Position numbers and translations under genes: made by a program
Assembly: GCA_009839535.1 (NCBI GenBank)
Contig: VXPN01000517.1
Coordinates: 1-7,742 of the forward strand
Reading direction: 5' to 3'
Source: Boseongicola sp. SB0662_bin_57
GTDB lineage: Bacteria; Pseudomonadota; Alphaproteobacteria; Rhodobacterales; Rhodobacteraceae
Length of the DNA: 7,742 nt
Part shown: positions 1-6,357 of the stretch, piece after piece
How positions within the stretch are numbered: position 1 is the first letter of the stretch
How the letters are laid out: the number at the start of each line of letters is the position of its first letter
The notes under the pieces: model-generated
The model's input: the letters and a program-made list of their open reading frames with translations, nothing else
What the model was told of the DNA's origin: nothing
Databases searched by the model: none

Positions 1-266
1 GCCATGGCGGCCCGTGCCTTGTTGGTCTGCAGCGCGCCAACGAGATGCAATTCAATGTCCGGGAACCGTTCGCGGAAGGCCGGCCACTTTCCCTGGGCTT
101 CCTGCAACCGGTTCTCGCCGAAGACCCGATGCCCTTGCCCGAGCACAGCCTCGATGCGGTCAAGCGGCTGGAGCTTTGACACGGCGATCAGCGAAATGTC
201 GGTGCCATCTCGTCCTTGGGCATCAGCGGCACGGGCAATGCGCGACCTTGTTTCAGTCAGCGACAT
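1..266 (-). CDS. yggS: YggS/PLPBP family PLP-binding homeostasis protein (N-terminal part, cut by window edge)
   Basis: Only the first 88 codons are in the window; the rest lies beyond the left edge. The family is a cytosolic, fold-type III PLP-binding protein that helps vitamin B6 and amino/keto-acid homeostasis and has no firmly known enzymatic reaction. The frame reads from ATG at 264-266. It shows the family landmarks in order: LIAVSK near residues 26-31 with Lys31 as the expected Schiff-base lysine (equivalent to E. coli YggS Lys36), VFGENRLQEAQGKW near 48-61, and HLVGALQTNK near 74-83. The start overlaps the end of the upstream TPR-sulfotransferase gene by 14 nt in another frame. A good Shine-Dalgarno (GAGAAGGGA on the minus strand) precedes it, so translational coupling is likely. 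Identity is from recognised motifs, without a database search. The symbol is the family name; orthology to E. coli yggS is inferred. Confidence 0.9.
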   Translation of the reverse strand, partial: MSLTETRSRIARAADAQGRDGTDISLIAVSKLQPLDRIEAVLGQGHRVFGENRLQEAQGKWPAFRERFPDIELHLVGALQTNKARAAM

Positions 267-2433
267 GGCCGTCCCTTCTCAATATGTCGATCATGGGTTT
301 CAACTCCGCTTCGAATCTCCGCCAGCCCTTCACCGACGCGCTCGAAATGGGCTGACGCACCTGGAAGACGCTGAGCGTCCGCACCCGGCCAGCGCTTTCG
401 TGGAAATTCAGGCACGCGTCATCCCAATCAAGCCCGCAAGCCGCGATCAGTCTTCTGGTTTCCTCTTCCGGGTTCGCGACCAGCGTCTCGTAGGACACTT
501 CGTGAAACCAGCCCGGCACACGCTCGCGCCAAAGGTCGATCATGCGTTCGAATTCACCGTAGTACCGCGCCAGCTTCTCAAGGTCGTAGGCATAACCGTG
601 CGTGCCCTGGGCAAACCTGCTCTTGTAGATCGAGAACAGGTTGTCCTTCGGATCCCGTCGCACCACCACGAAGCGCGCGTTCGGCAAGGCCAGCTTCATG
701 GCCCCGACATGCTCGAACGTGTAGATGGACTTGTCGGTCATGTGACGTGCGCCGGGAAACTGCCGACCGATGGCCTTGGTGTAGTCCCGGCCGATTCCCG
801 CAATGACATCCGGATCGAGTCCGTCACTGGTCCCGCCTGGCGTAGCGGACAGCAGGGCGCGGCAGAAATAGGAGGCAAAGCCGAGTTCGCCGCCGCCCTG
901 CACGTCTGAATGCGCGGCGATGATCTGCTCCACGAGCGTCGTGCCGGACCGGGGCAACCCGGTCACGAAAATCGGCGCGAGACCGTTCTCGGCTGCCGGG
1001 GACGCCGCGGCGAAATCAACCCGTCCATAGGCTTCGCGACAGTCGGCGATTTCAGAAAAGCGCTGTCCGGCGGACACGCTGGACAGCCTGTCCGCAATCC
1101 GGTTCGCCTCGTCCAGAAAACGGAAGACGCGCGCGTCGTCTCGGATTTCCTCAAGGGCCTTGGCGATGGCGAATCCGAGGTTCATGCGATCCTCGTCGCC
1201 GATGTCCTCGCGCTCGAACAGGTCGACCATTTCGTCGATGATCGGGTCGTCCCTTGCGGCCTTGTGGCTGATCATGAGACGGCGGTAGGCATCGCCGTTC
1301 GTGGGATGCTGCTTGATGACGCGGCGAAAGAGTTCATGCGCCTCCTCGAACTCGCCTCGCGTCTGCAGCATCGAGGCCTTGGACATGAGCGCCCCGGCAT
1401 GCGCCGGCTCGTCCTTCAGGACCTGGTTGAGTTCGGCCAGCGCGTCCGCGGACCTTTGGACATGCTCAAGCGCATCTGCCAGGGCGAGACGCAGGCCGAC
1501 CGAGACGCCTTTCCCTGACCTTGCTGAGAGGGCGGCCGCATGCACGTAGGCATCGATGGCGGCTTGGTGATCGCCATGGCGTGCACAAGCATCCCCGAGT
1601 TCGACGAAGAGACGCGCATCCTTGCGATCCAGCCGGGACGCCCGCTCCAGCAGGACAATGGCGGCCTGGTGATGGCCGAGCCTTGACAGGGACGCGCCCA
1701 AACCGGTCAGTCCAGGAACGCCGTCGGGCGCAAGGATCACGGCGGGCCGCATGGCCTCTGCGGCGTCGCGGATTCGGCCCGCGTTGAACAGGATCCGGCC
1801 AGCGCCCCCATAGGCCTCCGCATAGTCCGGATCCAGCTTTATTGCGCGCTGGTAGCTGGCGATGGCCTCTTCGGACCGGCTCTGGACGGCTTGTGCCTCG
1901 GCAAGGATGCAGGCCGCGACGGCGGAACGCGGGGCCTTGCGCAGAACCCTTGCAGCCTTCGCCTCGACCGCCGCGGCGTCACCGGAACGAAGATCGGCGA
2001 CCAGCCCGGCGACGACCTTGGAAGAAACGCCTCCCGAACGCGGGCGCGACGCCTTCCGGAGCGACCCGAACCGGTCTTGCAGCCGGACGCGGACCTTCGG
2101 GTCTATGGGAGCGGACTTCAGTGCCGCAAGGAAGTCGCGCCTGTCGGCATCGTTGCCGCCGAGGGCGACCGCTTCCGCCCGTCCTTGCCACACCTGGGCG
2201 GCATCAGGTTGCAGGGCTGCAGCGCGACAAAACCACGCGATGGACTCCTTGAAGCGGAGCGTCTTGAGCAAGAGGCGGGCGACATGGAAGCTTGCATCGG
2301 CGTGCCCTGGACTGTCCGCAACGACGCCCAGGAATTCCGCCAGTGCCTCGCGGAGCTTCTGCTCGGAGAGAAGCCTGACTCCGGCCTCGTACGTGAAAGT
2401 GCGGTCTGCGGTCTCGGGTCGGGAAGGTGGCAT
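253..2433 (-). CDS. TPR-repeat sulfotransferase family protein
   Basis: A 726-residue protein, apparently cytosolic: no signal peptide or membrane segment is visible. The N-terminal half is helical repeats. There is one TPR-like block at about residues 10-85, a basic linker at about 110-140, then tandem TPRs to about 420; a unit such as EEAIASYQRAIKLDPDYAEA is a textbook TPR. The C-terminal 240 residues are a sulfotransferase domain (PF13469-like). TGLPRSGTT at 491-499 is the P-loop that binds the 5'-phosphosulfate of PAPS. HSDVQGGGEL at 508-517 has Glu516 where tyrosylprotein sulfotransferases carry their catalytic Glu. RRDPKDNLFS at 592-601 is the 3'-phosphate-binding motif, with Arg593 and Ser601 at the usual spacing. 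The family transfers sulfate from PAPS; the acceptor here is unknown, and the TPRs may bind it. The frame stays open upstream to an ATG at 2707-2709, but those 92 residues look non-coding, so I chose the ATG at 2431-2433. The SD there is weak (GGAA), so the start is less certain than the gene. The gene overlaps yggS by 14 nt. Confidence 0.88.
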   Translation of the reverse strand: MPPSRPETADRTFTYEAGVRLLSEQKLREALAEFLGVVADSPGHADASFHVARLLLKTLRFKESIAWFCRAAALQPDAAQVWQGRAEAVALGGNDADRRDFLAALKSAPIDPKVRVRLQDRFGSLRKASRPRSGGVSSKVVAGLVADLRSGDAAAVEAKAARVLRKAPRSAVAACILAEAQAVQSRSEEAIASYQRAIKLDPDYAEAYGGAGRILFNAGRIRDAAEAMRPAVILAPDGVPGLTGLGASLSRLGHHQAAIVLLERASRLDRKDARLFVELGDACARHGDHQAAIDAYVHAAALSARSGKGVSVGLRLALADALEHVQRSADALAELNQVLKDEPAHAGALMSKASMLQTRGEFEEAHELFRRVIKQHPTNGDAYRRLMISHKAARDDPIIDEMVDLFEREDIGDEDRMNLGFAIAKALEEIRDDARVFRFLDEANRIADRLSSVSAGQRFSEIADCREAYGRVDFAAASPAAENGLAPIFVTGLPRSGTTLVEQIIAAHSDVQGGGELGFASYFCRALLSATPGGTSDGLDPDVIAGIGRDYTKAIGRQFPGARHMTDKSIYTFEHVGAMKLALPNARFVVVRRDPKDNLFSIYKSRFAQGTHGYAYDLEKLARYYGEFERMIDLWRERVPGWFHEVSYETLVANPEEETRRLIAACGLDWDDACLNFHESAGRVRTLSVFQVRQPISSASVKGWRRFEAELKPMIDILRRDGHVAD
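272..280 (-). promoter_or_regulatory. Ribosome binding site for yggS inside the end of the TPR-sulfotransferase gene
   Basis: On the minus strand GAGAAGGGA lies 5 nt before the ATG at 264-266. It is purine-rich, resembles the anti-16S core, and sits inside the last codons of the preceding gene. It supports the chosen yggS start and a coupled two-gene transcript. Confidence 0.6.
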
Positions 2434-2722
2434 GCGGCATTTCCGGGAACTCGCGGCGAAACTATTTCCAAGCCCGCCTGATGTCGAGAAGCGGACAGCA
2501 ACTCCGACGGGTCGGCTGAACCGCCGTTGGCCGGCTTCATCCGAATGACGAGCACCCGGCTCGTCCTGCATCTCCAGGCCACACCCGTTCCATGCCGATG
2601 CGGGCTGGCGATGTTCGAGCGGCATCCCTGCGCCGGAAATCCCTTGAGCCGCCACGGTCTCTCGGTTACTCATGCTTGGGATCAGGCGGCAGCGCGCCCC
2701 TTTCTGCATGGATGGCCAGAGA
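2434..2722. other. Divergent intergenic spacer
   Basis: This 289-bp stretch separates the minus-strand TPR-sulfotransferase from the plus-strand DUF3576 lipoprotein gene. Open frames cross it on both strands, but their translations are low in hydrophobic structure, rich in Arg/Pro/Gly/Ser, and match nothing I recognise. It presumably carries promoters for both directions. I found no pair of hexamers close enough to the sigma-70 consensus to call. The one clear structural element is the inverted repeat at 2547-2565. If either gene used its upstream in-frame ATG (2707-2709 on minus, 2672 or 2708 on plus), the spacer would shrink or vanish. Confidence 0.6.
2547..2565. repeat. Inverted repeat (7-bp arms, 5-bp centre) in the divergent spacer
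   Basis: GACGAGC, then ACCCG, then GCTCGTC: the two 7-bp arms are perfectly complementary. The element lies near the middle of the spacer, 114 bp from the chosen TPR-sulfotransferase start and 158 bp from the DUF3576 start. It could be a dimeric regulator's operator or a hairpin in a leader RNA. No U-tract follows on either strand, so it is not a classical terminator. In GC-rich DNA such a repeat can also arise by chance. Confidence 0.35.
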
Positions 2723-3187
2723 ATGAGACCTAGTCGATTCGCCCTTGTACTGACGATCGTTGCAGTGACCTTGTCGGGCTGCGGTCGAGATCAAAGCGAG
2801 ACCGGCGGCGAACCGTCTGGTTCCGCCACCGAGGAAGAGCGCCGGGAGACCATTTGGGACCTTTTCACCAACGTCGACGACCCGAACACCATGCTGGAAG
2901 TCAACAAGTACATCTGGAACGCCTCGCTTGACATACTGAACTTCCTGCCGATCGAATCCGCCGACCCTTTCTCGGGCGTGATCGTGACCGGTTACGGCAC
3001 GCCTCCGGGCGGCGGCCGTGCCTACCGCGCAACTGTCGTCGTGCGTGATCCGGCGCTTGATGCCCGCTCGCTGAAGGTCGCGCTCCTGACCCGTTCCGGC
3101 CCGGCACCGACGGAGGCCGTGCGCACCGTCGAGAATGCCATCCTCACTCGCGCCCGCCAGCTTCGGGTTCAGGATCGGGGCCTCTGA
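2723..3187 (+). CDS. DUF3576 domain-containing lipoprotein
   Basis: A 154-residue protein of unknown function. The N-terminus is a lipoprotein signal peptide: basic MRPSR, a hydrophobic core, then lipobox LSGC with Cys20 as the lipidation site, so it should be anchored in an envelope membrane. A Ser/Gly/Glu-rich linker follows. The DUF3576 (PF12100) core covers about residues 38-150, with hallmark stretches TIWDLF, DDPNTMLEVNKYIWNASLDI, LNFLPIESADPFSGVIVTGY, GTPPGGGRAYRATV and ILTRARQLR. The frame is open from ATGs at 2672 and 2708, but the ATG at 2723 puts the signal peptide at the very N-terminus, so I chose it; its SD (CCAGAGA) is poor and the start at 2708 is possible. The gene lies 106 nt upstream of leuS on the same strand. 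This pairing is, from memory, common in Rhodobacterales, but the function is not known and the neighbours do not settle it. Confidence 0.85.
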   Translation: MRPSRFALVLTIVAVTLSGCGRDQSETGGEPSGSATEEERRETIWDLFTNVDDPNTMLEVNKYIWNASLDILNFLPIESADPFSGVIVTGYGTPPGGGRAYRATVVVRDPALDARSLKVALLTRSGPAPTEAVRTVENAILTRARQLRVQDRGL

Positions 3188-3202
3188 CGACCCCGCAGGT
3201 GC

Positions 3203-3224
3203 CGCGGTGCGTGACACGCCCGCG
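3203..3224 (+). terminator. GC-rich hairpin after the DUF3576 gene (weak terminator or 3' stabiliser)
   Basis: CGCGG-T-GCGT, loop GAC, ACGC-CCGCG: nine base pairs with one bulged T, starting 15 nt after the DUF3576 stop codon. It lacks the U-run of an intrinsic terminator, so termination is unproven. It could partly separate DUF3576 from leuS, protect a 3' end, or be chance in GC-rich DNA. The rest of the 3188-3293 gap shows no gene and no convincing promoter hexamers. Confidence 0.3.
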
Positions 3225-3282
3225 AGCATTGCTCCCTAGACCTTTGTCGCAGCCCGGAATAGTCAGGCGCTGCACGAAGCCC

Positions 3283-3287
3283 GAGGA
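3283..3287 (+). promoter_or_regulatory. Ribosome binding site of leuS
   Basis: GAGGA lies 6 nt before the ATG at 3294. It is a near-consensus Shine-Dalgarno and fixes the leuS start. Confidence 0.75.
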
Positions 3288-3293
3288 TGGCGC

Positions 3294-5837
3294 ATGTCCG
3301 GCTACGACACCAATACCATCGAACCCAAGTGGCAGGCCCGCTGGCAGGAAGCCGAGACCTTCCTCGCTGCCCGCGACAAGAGCAGGCCAAAGTACTATGT
3401 GCTCGAGATGTTCCCCTATCCCTCCGGGCGCATCCATATCGGGCATGTGCGGAACTACACGATGGGCGACGTCATCGCGCGCTACAAGCGGGCAACCGGC
3501 CACAGCGTCCTGCACCCCATGGGCTGGGACGCCTTTGGCATGCCGGCCGAAAACGCAGCAATGGCCTCGGGCGGCCACCCAAGGGACTGGACCTACGGCA
3601 ACATCGACACCATGCGCGAGCAGTTGAAGCCTCTTGGGCTTTCGATCGACTGGTCCCGCGAATTCGCCACCTGCGACCCGGAATACTACGGCCAGCAGCA
3701 ATCCATGTTCATCGATTTCATGGAAAGGGGCCTCGCCTACCGCAAGAGCGCAACGGTGAACTGGGATCCGGTCGACATGACCGTTCTGGCCAACGAGCAA
3801 GTCATCGACGGCAAGGGCTGGCGCTCAGGGGCGGACGTGGAGCGGCGCGAACTGACGCAGTGGTTCTTCCGGATCAGCGATTTCTCGGAGGAACTCCTGA
3901 ACGCCATTGACGGGCTGGATGACTGGCCGGCGAAGGTCAAGCTGATGCAGCAGAACTGGATCGGCAAGTCGCGCGGGCTCCGGCTTTCGTTCGAGCGCAC
4001 CGATGGCGGCGAGGCCATCAAGGTGTACACGACACGCCCCGACACCCTCTTGGGAGCTTCCTTCATCGGCATTTCACCAGACCACCCGCTGGCAAGGGAA
4101 CTGGCCGAGGACAACCCCGAAGTGGAGGCCTTCCGCGCGGCCTGCCAAAAAGGCGGTGCGACCGAAGAGGCGCTTGAGAAGGCGGAAAAGCTCGGCTTGG
4201 ACACCGGGCTCGCCGTATGTCACCCGCTGGACCCGGATTGGGAGCTTCCGATCTGGATCGCCAATTTCATCCTCATGGACTATGGCACTGGCGCGATCTT
4301 CGGCTCTCCGGCACACGACCAGCGTGACCTGGATTTCTGCCGCAAGTACGGCCTGCCAGTCATCGACACGTTCCTTTCCCTCGACGACCCGCGACCGGTC
4401 GAGAGCGTGGCTTTCGTCCCGCCAAAGACCGAACGCGTCAAGTGGATCGACCACTTCACGGGAATCGATGTCGCTACGGGGCAGGAAGCCATCGACGCCA
4501 CAATCGACTTTGCCGAAGCGAATGGCTGGGGCGAGGGGGTCATACAATACCGCCTTCGCGACTGGGGCCTGTCCCGCCAGCGCTACTGGGGCTGTCCGAT
4601 TCCGGTCGTCCATTGCGATGACTGCGGCACCGTGCCCGAAAGGAAGGAAAACCTGCCGGTGCTCCTTCCCGAAGACGTAAGCTTCGATGAGCCGGGCAAC
4701 CCGCTTGCGCGCCACCCTACCTGGCGCGACACCCCGTGCCCCGGCTGCGGAAAGCCGGCAAGGCGCGAAACCGACACCATGGACACGTTTGTCGATTCAT
4801 CGTGGTATTTCGTGCGCTTCACGGCACCTCGGGCCGAGACTCCGGCAGACATGGATGAAGCTGCCTACTGGATGAATGTTGACCAGTATATCGGCGGCAT
4901 CGAACACGCGATTCTCCACCTCCTGTATTCCCGCTTCTTCGCTCGGGCCATGCACCTCTGTGGCCACTTGCCGAAGTCGGCCATTGAGCCCTTCGACGCA
5001 CTGTTCACGCAGGGCATGGTGACTCACGCCATCTACCAGACCCGGGACGCGAGCGGTCGCAGGATCTATCATTACCCCGAAGACGTGGAGCTGAGGGACG
5101 GCACCGGATACCTAAAGGACGGCAGCCAGGTCGAAGTCATCGCCTCGGCAAAGATGTCCAAGTCAAAGAAGAACGTGGTCGACCCGGTCGACATCATTGA
5201 CCGGTACGGTGCCGACACGGCCCGCTGGTTCGTCCTGAGCGATTCGCCACCCGAGCGCGACGTGGAATGGACTGCCGCCGGGGCGGAAGCTGCGCACAGG
5301 CATCTTGCCCGGATTCACCGAATCTCGACAGAAATCGCTTCGGGCAAGGACACCGGATCAGACGACGGCGCCTTGATGCGCGCGCTTCACAGAACAATCC
5401 ACGACGTGACCATGGGAATCGAGAGCTTTGGGTTCAACACGTCGATCGCCAAGCTCTATGCTTTCACGAATGTCCTGGCCAAGTCCAAGGCGTCGCATTC
5501 CGCTCGACGCGAGGCAATCAGGGTTCTGGCTCAGCTGATGTCGCCAATGACGCCTCATCTTGCGGAAGAGATATGGGCAATGCAGGATGGCGAGGGACTG
5601 GTAGCGGACGCCCCCTGGCCGACGGCGGACGACGCATATCTGGTTGAGGATTGGGTGACTCTGCCGATCCAGGTCAACGGCAAGCGGCGATCCGAAGTCG
5701 TTGTTGCCAAGGACATTGACAGTTCCGAGCTTGAAAAGCTCGTGCTTGCCGATCAAGCTGTCATCAAGACGCTGGCAGGTGGCCAGCCGAAGAAACTGAT
5801 CGTCGTGCCCGGCCGCATCGTCAATGTCGTCGTCTAG
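3294..5837 (+). CDS. leuS: Leucine--tRNA ligase (LeuRS)
   Basis: A complete 847-residue class I aminoacyl-tRNA synthetase that charges tRNA-Leu with leucine in the cytosol (E. coli LeuRS: 860). The Rossmann fold opens with MFPYPSGRIHIGH (HIGH at residues 48-51) and GWDAFGMPAENAA. The CP1 editing domain carries the threonine-rich TTRPDT at 246-251 and GTGAIFGSPAHDQRD with Asp342, the equivalent of the E. coli editing Asp345. Both are intact, so hydrolysis of mischarged tRNA should work. A zinc-binding module has CDDC at 441-444 and CPGC at 482-485. KMSKS is at 620-624, followed by the helical anticodon-binding domain and the C-terminal domain ending in VPGRIVNVVV, as is typical. The ATG at 3294 has a good SD. 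The last 14 nt overlap lptE. No frameshift or missing catalytic motif is seen. Confidence 0.98.
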   Translation: MSGYDTNTIEPKWQARWQEAETFLAARDKSRPKYYVLEMFPYPSGRIHIGHVRNYTMGDVIARYKRATGHSVLHPMGWDAFGMPAENAAMASGGHPRDWTYGNIDTMREQLKPLGLSIDWSREFATCDPEYYGQQQSMFIDFMERGLAYRKSATVNWDPVDMTVLANEQVIDGKGWRSGADVERRELTQWFFRISDFSEELLNAIDGLDDWPAKVKLMQQNWIGKSRGLRLSFERTDGGEAIKVYTTRPDTLLGASFIGISPDHPLARELAEDNPEVEAFRAACQKGGATEEALEKAEKLGLDTGLAVCHPLDPDWELPIWIANFILMDYGTGAIFGSPAHDQRDLDFCRKYGLPVIDTFLSLDDPRPVESVAFVPPKTERVKWIDHFTGIDVATGQEAIDATIDFAEANGWGEGVIQYRLRDWGLSRQRYWGCPIPVVHCDDCGTVPERKENLPVLLPEDVSFDEPGNPLARHPTWRDTPCPGCGKPARRETDTMDTFVDSSWYFVRFTAPRAETPADMDEAAYWMNVDQYIGGIEHAILHLLYSRFFARAMHLCGHLPKSAIEPFDALFTQGMVTHAIYQTRDASGRRIYHYPEDVELRDGTGYLKDGSQVEVIASAKMSKSKKNVVDPVDIIDRYGADTARWFVLSDSPPERDVEWTAAGAEAAHRHLARIHRISTEIASGKDTGSDDGALMRALHRTIHDVTMGIESFGFNTSIAKLYAFTNVLAKSKASHSARREAIRVLAQLMSPMTPHLAEEIWAMQDGEGLVADAPWPTADDAYLVEDWVTLPIQVNGKRRSEVVVAKDIDSSELEKLVLADQAVIKTLAGGQPKKLIVVPGRIVNVVV

Positions 5838-6357
5838 AATATCCTGCACATGCCCCGCCCGCTCGCTGGGCGTCAAGGCATCAGATGCCAGGCACGCTCG
5901 CAGGGCCGTGCTCCTTTCGCTCGCCGCGCTGGCTGGCTGTGGCTTTGCGCCGATTCACGGTCCCGGAGGTTCCGCTCGCAATCTCAGAGGCCGAATCGCG
6001 GTCCTGGCACCGGCCGACGAGGAAGGTTCGGCACTTGTCCGCCGGCTTGAGGATCGGCTGGGGACTCCGCAGGCAGCCGACTTGGTCCTGTCCGCCGAGA
6101 TCCAGATCGGCGAAACGGCGGTCGGATTCCTGTCCGGTGGAGAAATCAGCCGCTTCAATGTCGAAGGCCAAGTCGACTGGCAATTGACCGACAGCACCGG
6201 GACTGCCGTCATGACCGGCCGCGAACGGGGCTTCACCAGCTATGCCGCGACATCAACGACCGTCGCGACCACGTCTGCCCGTCGCGATGCCCACCGTCGG
6301 CTCATGGTCATCCTCGCCGACCACATTGCCACCAACATCCTGACGCACGACCCGTGA
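5824..6357 (+). CDS. lptE: LPS-assembly lipoprotein LptE
   Basis: A 177-residue protein that fits LptE, the outer-membrane lipoprotein that plugs LptD and helps insert lipopolysaccharide into the outer leaflet. A lipobox LAGC ends at Cys39, followed by GFAPIHGPGG, the usual start of mature Rhodobacterales LptE. Family support further along is weaker by eye: a beta-rich, Thr/Ser-rich middle (FNVEGQVDWQLTDSTGTAVM) and a helical C-terminus. Position between leuS and holA matches E. coli leuS-lptE-holA and strengthens the call. The ATG at 5824 lies inside leuS (14-nt overlap) with no clear SD, so it may depend on coupling. No ATG, GTG or TTG follows in frame before the hydrophobic core, so the signal peptide has an unusually long 28-residue polar region containing Cys8 and Cys10. 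The gene ends in a 4-nt overlap with holA. Confidence 0.88.
   Translation: MSSSRISCTCPARSLGVKASDARHARRAVLLSLAALAGCGFAPIHGPGGSARNLRGRIAVLAPADEEGSALVRRLEDRLGTPQAADLVLSAEIQIGETAVGFLSGGEISRFNVEGQVDWQLTDSTGTAVMTGRERGFTSYAATSTTVATTSARRDAHRRLMVILADHIATNILTHDP

Noticed and set aside
4..1518. Two long plus-strand ORFs (301 and 202 codons, same frame) opposite the TPR-sulfotransferase and yggS
   Set aside because: They are antisense to genes with clear sulfotransferase and PLP-protein motifs. Their translations show no recognisable domain. Long antisense frames are common in GC-rich genes.
2644..2672. Possible sigma-70 promoter TTGAGC-N17-TACTCA upstream of DUF3576
   Set aside because: The -35 is fair but the -10 matches the consensus poorly and lacks the final T. 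In a 289-bp spacer such a pair is expected by chance.
2434..2709. N-terminal extension of the TPR-sulfotransferase as coding sequence
   Set aside because: It has no TPR periodicity, no signal peptide and a composition like spacer DNA. The first family-like helix begins just after the ATG at 2431-2433.
2527..2733. 68-codon plus-strand ORF in the divergent spacer
   Set aside because: It has no good SD and no recognisable motif, and it overlaps the start of the DUF3576 gene in another frame.
2666..3229. 187-codon minus-strand ORF opposite the DUF3576 gene
   Set aside because: It is antisense to a recognised lipoprotein with a clean signal peptide and family motifs; the minus frame shows no domain.
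4074..4715. 213-codon minus-strand ORF inside leuS
   Set aside because: It lies entirely within the LeuRS editing and zinc-domain coding sequence and is a shadow frame.
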